Source of the DNA: Paenacidovorax monticola
GTDB taxonomy: Bacteria > Pseudomonadota > Gammaproteobacteria > Burkholderiales > Burkholderiaceae_C
Assembly (NCBI RefSeq): GCF_014489595.1
Contig: NZ_CP060790.1
Coordinates: 4,030,001 to 4,094,000, forward strand
Length of the DNA stretch: 64,000 bases
Direction: 5' to 3'
Part shown: in pieces, positions 55,454-64,000 of the stretch
Numbering within the stretch: the stretch's first letter is position 1
How the letters are laid out: every line of letters begins with the position of its first letter
Notes under the pieces: generated by a model
Told to the model about the DNA's origin: nothing
The model's input: only the letters and a program-made list of their open reading frames with translations
The model's database searches: none
Program-made: the position numbers and the translations under genes

Positions 55454-56251
55454 ATGCGTCAATTGGAAGTGAATGCACTTGTTCCTGCCGTGCTGGACAT
55501 TGCTCGTGCCGCAGGGAACCGGGTCCTGGACATCTACGGCACGTCGCAGGTGGATGTGCGCAGCAAGGAGGATCTCAGCCCGGTGACCGAGGCGGACCTC
55601 GCTTCCCATGACTGCCTGGTGCGTGGCCTGCAGGGCCTGGGGATGGGGTGGCCGGTTGTGTCCGAGGAGGACACCGCATCCTTGCCACATCGGCGGGCGG
55701 ATGGCTGCTATTGGCTACTGGATCCCTTGGATGGAACCAAGGAGTTCATCGGCCGCAACGGCGAATTCACCGTCAACATCGCCTTGATCGACAACGGATC
55801 TCCCATGCTGGGGGTGGTGGCGGCTCCCGCGCTCGGGCTGGTGTACTGGGGGGCTCCGGGCGTGGGGGCGTATCGCGTGTCCTCTGCGGGGACGGCCGCT
55901 ATTCGTGTGGCACCACCGCTGGAGGGCGGCCGCCGGCCATTGCGTGTAGTGGCCAGCCGAAGCCATATGGATGAGGCCACGCAGGCTTTCATTGGCCGCT
56001 TGGGGCCCGTGGAACTTGTGCAGGCAGGTAGTTCGCTCAAGTTCTGCATGGTGGCGGAAGGGGCGGCGGACCTGTATCCGCGCTTCGCACCCACCTGCGA
56101 ATGGGATACCGCCGCAGCGCAGGCGGTGCTGGAGGCCGCGGGAGGGTGCGTGGTGGCATGGGATGGCGCGCCTTTGCGCTACGGCAAGCCCGAGGTGCTG
56201 AATGCGTCTTTCATCGCTGCCGCCTCTGCGCAGATCATTGGCCGTCATTGA
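55454..56251 (+). CDS. cysQ: 3'(2'),5'-bisphosphate nucleotidase CysQ
   Basis: Removes 3'-phosphoadenosine 5'-phosphate, the by-product of sulfotransferases, 265 residues from ATG 55454. Inositol monophosphatase fold: DLSPVTEADLASHDCLV, VSEEDTAS, the metal site LLDPLDGTKEF and the C-terminal CEWDTAAAQAVLEAAGG. It is divergent from cysD with an AT-rich gap of 71 bases (55383-55453) that must hold both promoters. Together with cysD and cysNC it completes PAPS production and PAP clearance beside a predicted sulfotransferase. Confidence 0.93.
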   Translation: MRQLEVNALVPAVLDIARAAGNRVLDIYGTSQVDVRSKEDLSPVTEADLASHDCLVRGLQGLGMGWPVVSEEDTASLPHRRADGCYWLLDPLDGTKEFIGRNGEFTVNIALIDNGSPMLGVVAAPALGLVYWGAPGVGAYRVSSAGTAAIRVAPPLEGGRRPLRVVASRSHMDEATQAFIGRLGPVELVQAGSSLKFCMVAEGAADLYPRFAPTCEWDTAAAQAVLEAAGGCVVAWDGAPLRYGKPEVLNASFIAAASAQIIGRH

Positions 56252-56315
56252 CGGTGCAGCAGTTTGCCCGTTGCTTTGTTGGTGGTGCTAACGGGATCGA
56301 ATGCGCGGCCTCGTT

Positions 56316-58173
56316 TCAGGCGTTGGGAGAACTCTGCGTTGCTGCACTGGCTCCTCGCCCATGCGCAATGCTGAGCAACGAAGAGACGGCCATGTACCGC
56401 ACGGCATTTGCCCAGGAGCGGAAAATTTTGGATCGATCCATCTTGGGCGTATGTATCGACAGTGCCACCTCCATGATGCGCAGCCCCTGGCGGCGCATCA
56501 GCAGCAAGGTGCCAATGTCCTGATAGTCCAGCAGTGTGGCTTCGGCAGATGCCGCCACCTCCATGGCCGCGCGGTTGTATAGGCGAAAGCCCGACACGAA
56601 GTCGCGCAGGCCGAGCCCGGTCACCCAGCGGAACCACTGCCATGCCGCGCGACGCGGCAAACTGTTGCGGGCAGCGAAGTAGGCCACGGCCATGTCGGCC
56701 TGGCCGCGCGTGGCCAGCAGCGCGGGCAGTTCTTCCACCTCGTAGCGGCTTTCTGCATCGATGGTGACGACGGAGGCGTACCCGTGTGTCAGAGCATGGC
56801 GTATGCCGGTTTGCAGGCTACCCCAGGACGTCATGGCGAGCAGGGGCGCAGCACGCGTGCGCCGTGTTGCTCTGCCAGGCGGCAGGTGGCGTCGGTGCTG
56901 CGGTTGTCCACCACTAGGACGGGGGCATGGACGAGGGCTCGCACGCGCTGCAGCAGGGGCGCGATGTCATCCGCATTGTTGTGGGTGGAGATGACCACCA
57001 TCAACTCCCGTGTGGGGGCCGCTGCCTGTGTGCCGGGCGCCAGGCCGCGGTAATGGCGGGCCGTGGCCCGCTCGCACGGCCCGATGCTGAAGGATTGGTG
57101 CAGGGCTTTCTGGCCTGCCTGGCCCAGTCGCATGCGCAGGGCGGGGTCGTGCTGCAGCCGGGCGATGGTGCTGCGCCAGGCGTCTATGTCTTCAAACGGC
57201 ACGTGCAGGCCGCAGCGGGCTTGCGAGACGACCCAGGGCATGCCGGAGCCGGGCAGGTCGGTCACCAGGCAGGGGCGCGCATGCTGCATGGCTTCCAGCA
57301 GGACGATGCCGAAAGCCTCCGTGCGCTCACGCGATGCCAGACAGAACAGGTCGCATTGCGCCAGCAGGGCGTGCTTCTGTGCATCGTCCACAGCCCCAGG
57401 AGGCGGGTGGCTGGGGACATGCCTGGCGGCGTGGTGCTGGCTATGAGCGCCTGCAGGGGCGTGCGCAACTCACCGTCGCCCGCAATTAGCAGTTCCACCC
57501 CGGGCAGACCAGCCACGGCGCGAACCAGGGTTTCGAACCCCTTGTAGTAGGTTAGCCGTCCAATGGACAGCAGCCGCAGGCGCGTGCCGGGATTCCACTG
57601 CATTGACGTGGGCAACGGCGTGGCAGGGGGCGTGCTGCGCAGATTGATGCCCAGAGGGACGACCTCGCATTTGCTGCGCCAGGGGCGCAGGGCGGCGCTG
57701 GCCTGCAGATAGGGAGGCGATGTGGCGAAGATCTGCTGCGCCCGCTCCAGCAGCGCCTGCTCGAACGGCCGGTACACCATGTACGCCAACGCTACTGACC
57801 ACTTGATGCTCGAAACCACCACGTCCGAGTGCCAGTGCACCACCCAGGGCACTTTGCGAGCGCTGGGCAGCGTCAAGGCCCACAAGGCGGAATTGTTGGG
57901 CATGTGCAGATGCAGCACGTCGGGTTTCAGCCGATCGATGGCGTGGCCCAGCGCCCGCCGAAAGCCCAATGCCATCGGGGCATAGACCATGTTGAATTGG
58001 ACGGGTACGCGCTGCACCCACTCCGGGTCTTCAGGCAGAGGGGCGCCGTGCACCAGCGCATGGGCATCGATGCCTTGGCGGCGCTGCTCCTGGATCAGGT
58101 CGGATAGAAACACTTCCATGCCGCCCTGGTAGGGGGGGAAGAATTTGCCGATATGCAGAACTCGAAGGGCCAT
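56316..58173 (-). CDS. GT4-GT2 fused glycosyltransferase (two frameshifts)
   Basis: The first domain from ATG 58173 (MALRVLHIGKFFPPYQGGME) is a GT4 enzyme with LKPDVLHLHMPNN, WVVHWHSDVV and SIGRLTYYKGFETLVRAV. Adding one base at 57394-57397 gives LLGAVDDAQKHALLAQCDLF and the catalytic SRERTEAFGIVLLEAMQ. The frame then runs into a GT2 domain (LMVVISTHNNADDIAPLLQR, VVDNRSTDATCRLAEQ). A second base at 56843-56846 gives RPLLAMTSWGSLQTGIRHAL and the metal-side TIDAESRYEVEELPALL, ending in a DPM-like tail. The total is about 619 residues. Because both breaks repair as single bases, one fused protein is favoured over three fragments. Likely a polysaccharide assembly enzyme. Confidence 0.78.
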
Positions 58174-58200
58174 GGAATCACCGCGCGGGACGCGCGCATA

Positions 58201-60204
58201 TCATGGCTTGGCAGCGCTGGGCGCCTGGCCGATCTGGTTGCGTATTTGCCGGTACTGGCTATTGCGCGGACTCAGCCGAATGGCCTGGTCCAGATCTTGA
58301 AGGGCAAACTGAGTGCGTCCCGTGTTGTAGTAGACCATGGCACGGCCGTAGTACGACTCAGCGCTGGGATTGCGCTTGATGGCTTCGTCGAAGAGCGCTA
58401 TGGCCTGTTCGACTTTTCCGCTTTGGGCGAGTGCGCGGGCCAGTCCCTGGGTCAGAAGCTCATTGTCAGGTCGTTCTTGCCGCAGCAGCTTGAAGTCGTG
58501 AATGGCCTGGCTATATTGCCGAGCGTCAAGCGCCACTTCCGCACGCCGCAGGCGCAGTGTGGATACCTGCTGACTATGTTTCGTATCTTTCTCAGCGGCG
58601 GAAAGCGCTAGGCCAAAACTCTGCAAGGCCGGCGCAAGCTGGCCCAGTGCGTACAGTGATTCGCCGCGGTGGTAGTGCAGTGCCACGTTGTCCAGTCCCT
58701 CGGCCTCGGCGGCTGCAAAGGCCTGCAGGGCCTGGGCGTGCTGTCCGCGTTGCTGCTGAATCTGGCCGAGGCCCAGGTGGATTGCCGCCCCCAGTTCCCC
58801 CTTGTCCCCCAAGGACTGCGCCATGCGGAGGCTGCGCTCTGCCTGCTCCACCAGGCCTTGCCGGAATTGGTAGGCGCCAAGATTCAAAAATGGGCGGCTG
58901 CGGCCCACAGCATTGGCCGGTGCGCTTCTGTCGATCTTCTCGGCGGCATCGGCCCAAACGGCAGCTTCATCCTTCAATGAGAGCATTCTTTCTATCGCCA
59001 GCGTGCTCAGCGCCATGCCGAGCACCAAGCCGAAGATATAGATCGTCCGGGGTTGGAAGCCGGTGAGCGCGATGGCCAGCAGTCCTGGCAAGGTCACGGC
59101 CCAGAGATAGCTCCGGTAAAGCACGAATGGATCCTGTATCCAGACGGTGGCGAACTCCGTGATGTACCAGAGCAAAGGAAAAAGGAGGCAGACTGCCACG
59201 AGGGCCAAGGTGTCTCGGCGCTGCAGCAGCGCCCAGATCGATCCAGCCAGAAGTGCGATGTAGCCGATGGCCCCTGCCAATTGCCATGACGCAAATCCCA
59301 GGGGGAATGGAGGACGCAGGTCGATCGACATCCAGCCTGTGTAGGGAATGAGCCAGCGCAGCCCGTAGCTGAAGAAAAGCGCGGCTTCATTCAGAATGCT
59401 GAGCGGATAGATTCTCTGCGTGATTCCGGGCCGCAAGGCTTCGAGTTGCTGCGCGAATGCGGCGGATTGGGCGTCGAAGATGCGACCGATCAGGTCGCCG
59501 TAAACCGTCAGGAGAAGCGCCGCTGCGGTTCCGAGCAGCAGCAGAACAGCGGCAGCCATGAGGGCCAGGGTCTTTGCCGGGGGGCGTCGTACGAAGATGT
59601 AGAGCGGGATCGCCAGGGCGGCGGTCATGACGGCATGTTCCTTGGACATGACGGCCAGTGCATAGCCCAGTACTGCCCCTGCATACCAGCCGATGCGCCG
59701 TGTCTCGAGGGCCTTCACGAAGGACCAGCACGCGAGGGTGGCGAACAGCGTGGCCATGAGGATGGAGCGCTGCGCAAGGTAGCCCACCGCATAGACGGCG
59801 ACAGGATTGAGCGCGAAAAGCACAAGGCCAACCCGCAGTGCCGCAGCGCGGGAGGCCGCAAAGTGCGGTTGCTCCTCTATATCCTGCGGAAAGCGTGCAT
59901 GCGCCATGAGCCGTTGCAGCAGCGCATGCACTGCAATGATCACTCCCAGGTGCAGTGCAATATTGGCGATGCGTTGCTTCCACCATCCTGGGCCCACCAG
60001 GAACTCTATCCATACGAAGCTCCCGTAGGACAGCATGCGTTGCTTGAAGTCGAGCAGATTGCCATAGCCACCGAAGACGGTGCCATTCTTCAGGAGTTCG
60101 TCGTCGAACAGCAGCTCGTTGTTCAGCCCTGGCACGTAGATGCAGAGCACTGCCAACAGCAACGCCAAGGCAAACCAATAGGGTGCTTTGGAGGATGGGA
60201 ACAT
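58201..60204 (-). CDS. GT-C-like membrane protein with TPR repeats
   Basis: 667 residues. About 11 membrane helices fill residues 1-420, with an acidic pair in the first periplasmic loop (ELLFDDELLK) typical of GT-C transferases and NPVAVYAVGYLAQRSILMAT. From about residue 445 tetratricopeptide repeats follow (GAYQFRQGLVEQAERSLRMA; YYGRAMVYYNTGRTQFALQD). The layout is like bacterial TMTC/PglL-type proteins, which glycosylate proteins or transfer glycans in the periplasm. It lies 27 bases upstream of the GT4-GT2 gene on the same strand, so they are likely cotranscribed. Catalytic activity is inferred from fold only. Confidence 0.75.
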   Translation of the reverse strand: MFPSSKAPYWFALALLLAVLCIYVPGLNNELLFDDELLKNGTVFGGYGNLLDFKQRMLSYGSFVWIEFLVGPGWWKQRIANIALHLGVIIAVHALLQRLMAHARFPQDIEEQPHFAASRAAALRVGLVLFALNPVAVYAVGYLAQRSILMATLFATLACWSFVKALETRRIGWYAGAVLGYALAVMSKEHAVMTAALAIPLYIFVRRPPAKTLALMAAAVLLLLGTAAALLLTVYGDLIGRIFDAQSAAFAQQLEALRPGITQRIYPLSILNEAALFFSYGLRWLIPYTGWMSIDLRPPFPLGFASWQLAGAIGYIALLAGSIWALLQRRDTLALVAVCLLFPLLWYITEFATVWIQDPFVLYRSYLWAVTLPGLLAIALTGFQPRTIYIFGLVLGMALSTLAIERMLSLKDEAAVWADAAEKIDRSAPANAVGRSRPFLNLGAYQFRQGLVEQAERSLRMAQSLGDKGELGAAIHLGLGQIQQQRGQHAQALQAFAAAEAEGLDNVALHYHRGESLYALGQLAPALQSFGLALSAAEKDTKHSQQVSTLRLRRAEVALDARQYSQAIHDFKLLRQERPDNELLTQGLARALAQSGKVEQAIALFDEAIKRNPSAESYYGRAMVYYNTGRTQFALQDLDQAIRLSPRNSQYRQIRNQIGQAPSAAKP

Positions 60205-60264
60205 GGGGCGGATGTGATGAGGGTACCGACCGGATGTCGGGGTCGTCCTCGGCTGCGGCGCAGT

Positions 60265-61325
60265 TTAGCAGGCGCTAGCCGGGGGCAGCCTTGGTGGGAC
60301 GTGAGGCCGAGGAAGAGATCGAGCATATGGAAATGGTCTTCAAAAAAGGCCTCTTCCATGCCCGCCAGCTCGTGGATGGGCGTCCATTGCACCTGGGCCG
60401 CGTCGTCATCGGCCTGCACATGGGGGAGCGGAGCATCGCCCAGGTCGAAGTAGTGGGCGTGCGTGATCGTGCGGCCGCGCTGGCTGCGGTCGGGGTGGTC
60501 GAACACGGTCACCTGCCGCAGCGCTGCGCGCATCTGGGCCTCGGGCAGAGTGCAGTGGGTTTCCTCGGCCAGCTCGCGCAGGCAGGACTGCCACAGGGTT
60601 TCGCGCTGCTCGATGAAGCCGCCGGGCACCGCCAGCAGGCCCCGGCCGGGCGCGTGCGCGCGGCGGATCAGCAGCACCTGGTCCTGGCAGCGCAGCACGG
60701 CGTCCACCGTCACGAACACGGGCGGATACGGCGCCTGGGACCATGCCGTGCGGTAGCCCCGCAGCATGCGCCACTCCTCCTGCAGCGCGGCGTAGGGCGG
60801 CTGCTGGGCGAATGCATTCAGAAAGCCGAGCGTGCTGGCGGGCATCTGGCTGGACAGCGCGGCGAGCGCGGCCGCCACAGTGGCGGGCGTGGCACCGAAG
60901 TACGCATCGCGGATGGCCGTGGCGTCGATGGTGCCCTGGCGCTCCATGTGGATCAGTTCCCAGCCGGGGAAGGCGCTCAGGTAGCTGCTGGTGGCGTCCT
61001 TGAAGTGGCCGACCAGGCCGATATGCGCATCCGCGGCGGTGTGGCGGGCCACGGCCCGCTGCACGGCACCCACCCAGACCGCCTCGTTGTAGTAGTCGCG
61101 CACGGGCAGCACCGTGAGCCGCGGGCGGTCGCTCTCGGGCAGGGCTTCGCGCAGCATGGCTTCGCGCTCCTGCCAGGTGAAGGGGTTCTTGGGGGAGCGG
61201 GCCTGCCAGGCCGATCCCATGATGACGATGGCGTTGCGGGCACTGTCCAGCGCGCGGCGCAGCAGGGCCAGGTGGCCGTGATGGACGGGCTCGAAGCGGC
61301 CGATGAGGATGGCGGTGTCGTACAT
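60265..61325 (-). CDS. Bifunctional NMN adenylyltransferase/Nudix hydrolase NadM
   Basis: ATG 61325 begins MYDTAILIGRFEPVHHGHLALL, the nucleotidyltransferase HxGH site (residues 9-18 region), with the later GSAWQARSPKNPFTWQERE. From about residue 200 a Nudix domain follows: box GGFIEQRETLWQSCLRELAEETHC (GX5EX7REUXEE pattern). The frame as sequenced runs on to 60123, into the TPR gene. Adding one base at 60281-60285 gives CPPASAC and a TAA at 60265, for about 353 residues, the expected size of this fused NadM. It makes NAD from NMN and hydrolyses ADP-ribose-like compounds. Confidence 0.87.
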
Positions 61326-61354
61326 GGAGAGGCCCGTGGATGCCGGGCGCGCGG

Positions 61355-62011
61355 TCACAAATAGCGTTGGATGGAACTGTAGCCGGTGTTGTGAAGCGCT
61401 GCGACGGCCACCCCCAGGGCCAGGATCAGCAGCACCGCCCCTGTGGCGCGTTCGATGGCGCGCAGATGCCGGGCAAACCGGACCACCACGGCCGGGTGTC
61501 CGATCGCGGCGGCCACCAGCAGGTCCCAGCCCAGCACGGCACAGAACATCCATGCGCCGTAGGCCGATTGCACACCCAGGCCCGTGCCCGCCAGCAGCGA
61601 GAACAGGCTGGCGTAGAACAGCGCGTTCTTGGGGTTCAGCAGGCCCGATGCCAGGCCCATGCGCAGGCCGGCTCCCCAGTTGGCGGCGAGAGGGCGGCCT
61701 TCGGGAGCATCCCGCGCCTGCGTGAGCGGCGTTCCCGTCGAGCGCAGCAGCCGGGTGCCCAGCCAGGCCAGGTACAGGCATCCGCCCCATTGCAGCGTGG
61801 CGAACAACGGGTGGCCGGGCCGCAGGGCCGAGAAGCCCGCGAGTGCCAGCACGATGAACACCCCGTTGGCCAGGGCCACCCCCAGGCAGATGCCGCTGGC
61901 GCGGCGCCAGCCCTGGGCCAGCGCTCCGCGCGCGATGAGGAAGAAATCCGGGCCCGGGCTCAGCAAGGCCAGAAAGTGGGCCCCCGCGACCATCCAGAAC
62001 TGTTCGAGCAA
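61355..62011 (-). CDS. LysE family amino-acid exporter
   Basis: Inner-membrane exporter of the RhtB/LysE family, about 218 residues with six helices. The signature GAHFLALLSPGPDFFLIARG lies at the N-terminus, and GLRMGLASGLLNPKNALFYASLF is the other conserved block. The start is uncertain: TTG 62011 (LEQFWMVAG) or ATG 61993 (MVAGAH). It lies 29 bases upstream of nadM and after an AraC-family gene on the same strand, which may control it. The exported compound is unknown. Confidence 0.82.
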   Translation of the reverse strand: MLEQFWMVAGAHFLALLSPGPDFFLIARGALAQGWRRASGICLGVALANGVFIVLALAGFSALRPGHPLFATLQWGGCLYLAWLGTRLLRSTGTPLTQARDAPEGRPLAANWGAGLRMGLASGLLNPKNALFYASLFSLLAGTGLGVQSAYGAWMFCAVLGWDLLVAAAIGHPAVVVRFARHLRAIERATGAVLLILALGVAVAALHNTGYSSIQRYL

Positions 62012-62127
62012 TGCATGCCTCCGCTGTGCGCGGCGCCGTACCGCACGGTGCGCAGTCTCGTGCGCCGACGGGCTCTGGTATTGGAAAAAACGGCCAGGCG
62101 CGTGCAGGCGTTGGGGAGAGCGCCCGC

Positions 62128-62951
62128 TCAGCAGGGGGCGGCCGTGCGCCGGTACACCCCGGGGGTGGCCGCCACGCGCTGCTTGAATGCGTGCTGGAAA
62201 TGGCTCTGGTCGTAGAAGCCCAGCGCCTGCGCCACATCCGCCGGGGCACCGCCCGCGCCCAGCAGGCCGCGCGCGGCGTTGATGCGCAGGTCGAGCTGGT
62301 AGGCGTGGGGGTGAGCCCCGTGGCTGCACGAAAGGCGCGCGCCAGCGTGCGTGGCGCCATGCCGGCGGCCTGGGCCAGCATGGACAGGGGAAGCCGATCG
62401 GCATGGTGCCGGTGCAGCAGGGCGAGCACCCGGCCCAGGGGCGGTGAAGCCGTATCGGGGGCGAGCACGAGGGGCTGCCCATCGCGCCAGAGCCCTTCGG
62501 TGATGAAGCGCTCGATGGCCTGAACCTTGTCCGGTGAGGCGGCTTCGGAAAACAGCCGCTGGTTCAGCGCGCAGAACGCCGCGTAGGCCGGCGCATGGTG
62601 CACGACCCAGGCGTGGCGCAAAGGCGCGGCGCACCTGTCGGCGCGGGCCATTACGCCAGCGACCCAGTCCGGGTCGAGGTGCAGCATCTGGTAGCTCCAG
62701 CGCATGCCGGGCGCCGGGTTGCAGGCATGCACGCAGCCCGCCGGCACGATCACGAGGCTGCCGGGACCGATGCGTGCGCTGTGCCCGCGCGATGTGAAGA
62801 CGCTGGCACCTTCGTCCACCGCACCGATGGACAGCGTGGCATGCGTATGGGGCCGATAGCAGGCGCGGCTGCCCACGGAGCGCCTGCTTTCCGCGAAGGG
62901 CAGTGCGGGGTCGCGCCAGAACCGTGGCGCAGCGCGCGGGGGCGTTGCCAC
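62128..62951 (-). CDS. AraC family regulator (frameshift)
   Basis: GTG 62951 begins VATPPRAAPRFWRDPALPFAE. An N-terminal cupin-like sensor has CYRPHTHATLSIGAVDEGAS and GPGSLVIVPAGCVHACNP. The helix-turn-helix starts LSMLAQAAGMAPRTLARAFR and breaks after AATGLTP. Adding one base at 62307-62311 gives HAYQLDLRINAARGLLGAGG and then DVAQALGFYDQSHFQHAFKQ, the second helix-turn-helix. The corrected length is about 274 residues, usual for this group. It probably controls the lysE gene 116 bases downstream, as many such pairs do. Confidence 0.82.
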
Positions 62952-62971
62952 GGGCAGGCCTCCTGGCCAGC

Positions 62972-64000
62972 TTACCGGCCGGCCGCAGCGCGCAGTGCCT
63001 GGGCCTTGTCGGTCTTCTCCCAGGTGAACTCGGGTTCCTCGCGGCCGAAGTGGCCGTAGGCGGCGGTCTTGCTGTAGATGGGGCGCAGCAGGTCGAGCAT
63101 CTGGATGATGCCCTTGGGACGCAGGTCGAAGTGCTCCAGCACCAGCTTGGCGATCTGGTCGTCGGGGATCACGCCCGTGCCCTCGGTGTACACCGTGACG
63201 TTCATCGGGCGGGCCACGCCGATGGCGTAGGCCACCTGGATCTGGCACTGGCGCGCCAGGCCCGCGGCCACGATGTTCTTGGCCACGTAGCGCGCGGCGT
63301 AGGCGGCGCTGCGGTCCACCTTCGTCGGGTCCTTGCCCGAGAACGCGCCGCCGCCGTGCGGGCAGGCGCCGCCGTAGGTGTCCACGATGATCTTGCGGCC
63401 CGTGAGGCCGCAGTCGCCCTGCGGGCCGCCGATGACGAAGCGCCCCGTGGGGTTGATCAGGTACTTGGTGTCCTTCAGCCATTCCGACGGCAGCACGGGC
63501 TTGATGATCTCCTCGATGATGGCCTCGGTGAAGCTGGCCTTCATCTTGGTGGGGGTCTCGCTCTGGTCGGGGCTGTGCTGGGTGGAAAGCACCACGGTGT
63601 CGATGCTGTGGGGCTTGCCGTCCACATAGCGCATCGTCACCTGGCTCTTGGCGTCGGGGCGCAGGAAGGGCAGGCGGCCGTCCTTGCGCAGCTGCGCCTG
63701 GCGTTCCACGAGGCGGTGCGCGTAGTAGATGGGCGCGGGCATCAGCTCGGGCGTCTCGTCGCAGGCGTAGCCGAACATCAGGCCCTGGTCGCCGGCGCCG
63801 GTGTTCAGGTGGTCGTCGCTGGCATGGTCCACGCCCTGGGCGATGTCGTTGGACTGCTTGTCGTAGGCCACCAGCACGGCGCAGCCCTTGTAGTCGATGC
63901 CGTAGTCGGTGTTGTCGTAGCCGATGCGCTTGATGGTGTCGCGCGCCACCTGGATGTAGTCCACATGGGCGTTGGTGGTGATCTCGCCGGCCAGCACGAC
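62972..64000 (-). CDS. metK: S-adenosylmethionine synthetase (5' end beyond window)
   Basis: Forms S-adenosylmethionine from methionine and ATP. The visible 342 residues lack about the first 55-60. Signatures: [20 protein letters not shown] (hexapeptide region), [19 protein letters not shown], and [20 protein letters not shown]. The stop lies 20 bases before the AraC gene on the same strand. SAM is the methyl donor for the methyltransferases in the polysaccharide locus, but metK is a housekeeping gene and the link is not specific. Confidence 0.97.
   Translation of the reverse strand, partial: VVLAGEITTNAHVDYIQVARDTIKRIGYDNTDYGIDYKGCAVLVAYDKQSNDIAQGVDHASDDHLNTGAGDQGLMFGYACDETPELMPAPIYYAHRLVERQAQLRKDGRLPFLRPDAKSQVTMRYVDGKPHSIDTVVLSTQHSPDQSETPTKMKASFTEAIIEEIIKPVLPSEWLKDTKYLINPTGRFVIGGPQGDCGLTGRKIIVDTYGGACPHGGGAFSGKDPTKVDRSAAYAARYVAKNIVAAGLARQCQIQVAYAIGVARPMNVTVYTEGTGVIPDDQIAKLVLEHFDLRPKGIIQMLDLLRPIYSKTAAYGHFGREEPEFTWEKTDKAQALRAAAGR

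Noticed and set aside
60123..63482. One 1119-codon minus-strand frame
   Set aside because: It runs through parts of metK, the AraC gene, lysE and nadM in mixed frames. Only short pieces match the true proteins, so it is a chance read-through.

Overview
The window is high-GC DNA with short intergenic gaps and operons joined by ATGA/TGATG overlaps. The gene content (Omp32-like trimeric porins, a gspC/gspG-D type II secretion locus, hexR-zwf opposite tal-pgi, groSL under CIRCE) points to a betaproteobacterium of the family Comamonadaceae, near Acidovorax, Alicycliphilus or Diaphorobacter. This is inferred from gene content; no database was searched. No tRNA, rRNA, CRISPR, prophage or complete insertion sequence was seen.

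Layout: 1-6.96 kb, type II secretion (gspD partial, N, M, L, K, J, I, H, G on the minus strand, gspC divergent). 6.96-8.34 kb, cobalamin nucleotide-loop genes. 8.4-10.14 kb, ilvA behind a leucine-codon leader peptide and attenuator. 10.2-14.1 kb, an OsmC-like protein, coq7 and two porins. 14.25-21.1 kb, a peptide ABC importer with an embedded M20 amidohydrolase. 21.3-25.9 kb, a 5'-nucleotidase lipoprotein, a PEBP-like protein, and a TetR gene divergent from a stand-alone beta-ketoacyl synthase. 26.2-28.1 kb, a Cys-rich tandem-repeat protein. 28.2-33.3 kb, central carbon genes around hexR. 33.3-35.9 kb, an alkylation-repair block (2OG oxygenase, alkB, ada) with Ada-box-like promoters. 36.0-38.1 kb, groSL. 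38.2-60.2 kb, a large surface-polysaccharide locus. 60.3-64 kb, nadM-Nudix, lysE, an AraC regulator and metK (partial).

The most unusual part is the polysaccharide locus. It makes GDP-mannose (manC) and GDP-L-fucose (gmd, fcl) and exports through a Wzm/Wzt ABC transporter whose Wzt carries a C-terminal glycan-binding domain. Directly after wzt lies an 870-residue protein with a PAPS-type sulfotransferase domain, an FkbM methyltransferase domain, a likely coiled coil and a family 2 glycosyltransferase domain. The same locus carries cysD, cysNC (with the APS kinase domain that makes PAPS) and cysQ (which clears PAP). Together these suggest synthesis, end-capping and chain-length control of a sulfated, methylated O-chain. 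A lower-GC Gtr-like island (45.2-49.1 kb) probably adds side groups in the periplasm.

About twenty reading-frame breaks occur, nearly all repaired by adding one base to a G or C run. They fall in housekeeping genes and within single families. They look like a systematic homopolymer undercall in the assembly, not gene decay, so the affected genes are annotated across the break with the position given.
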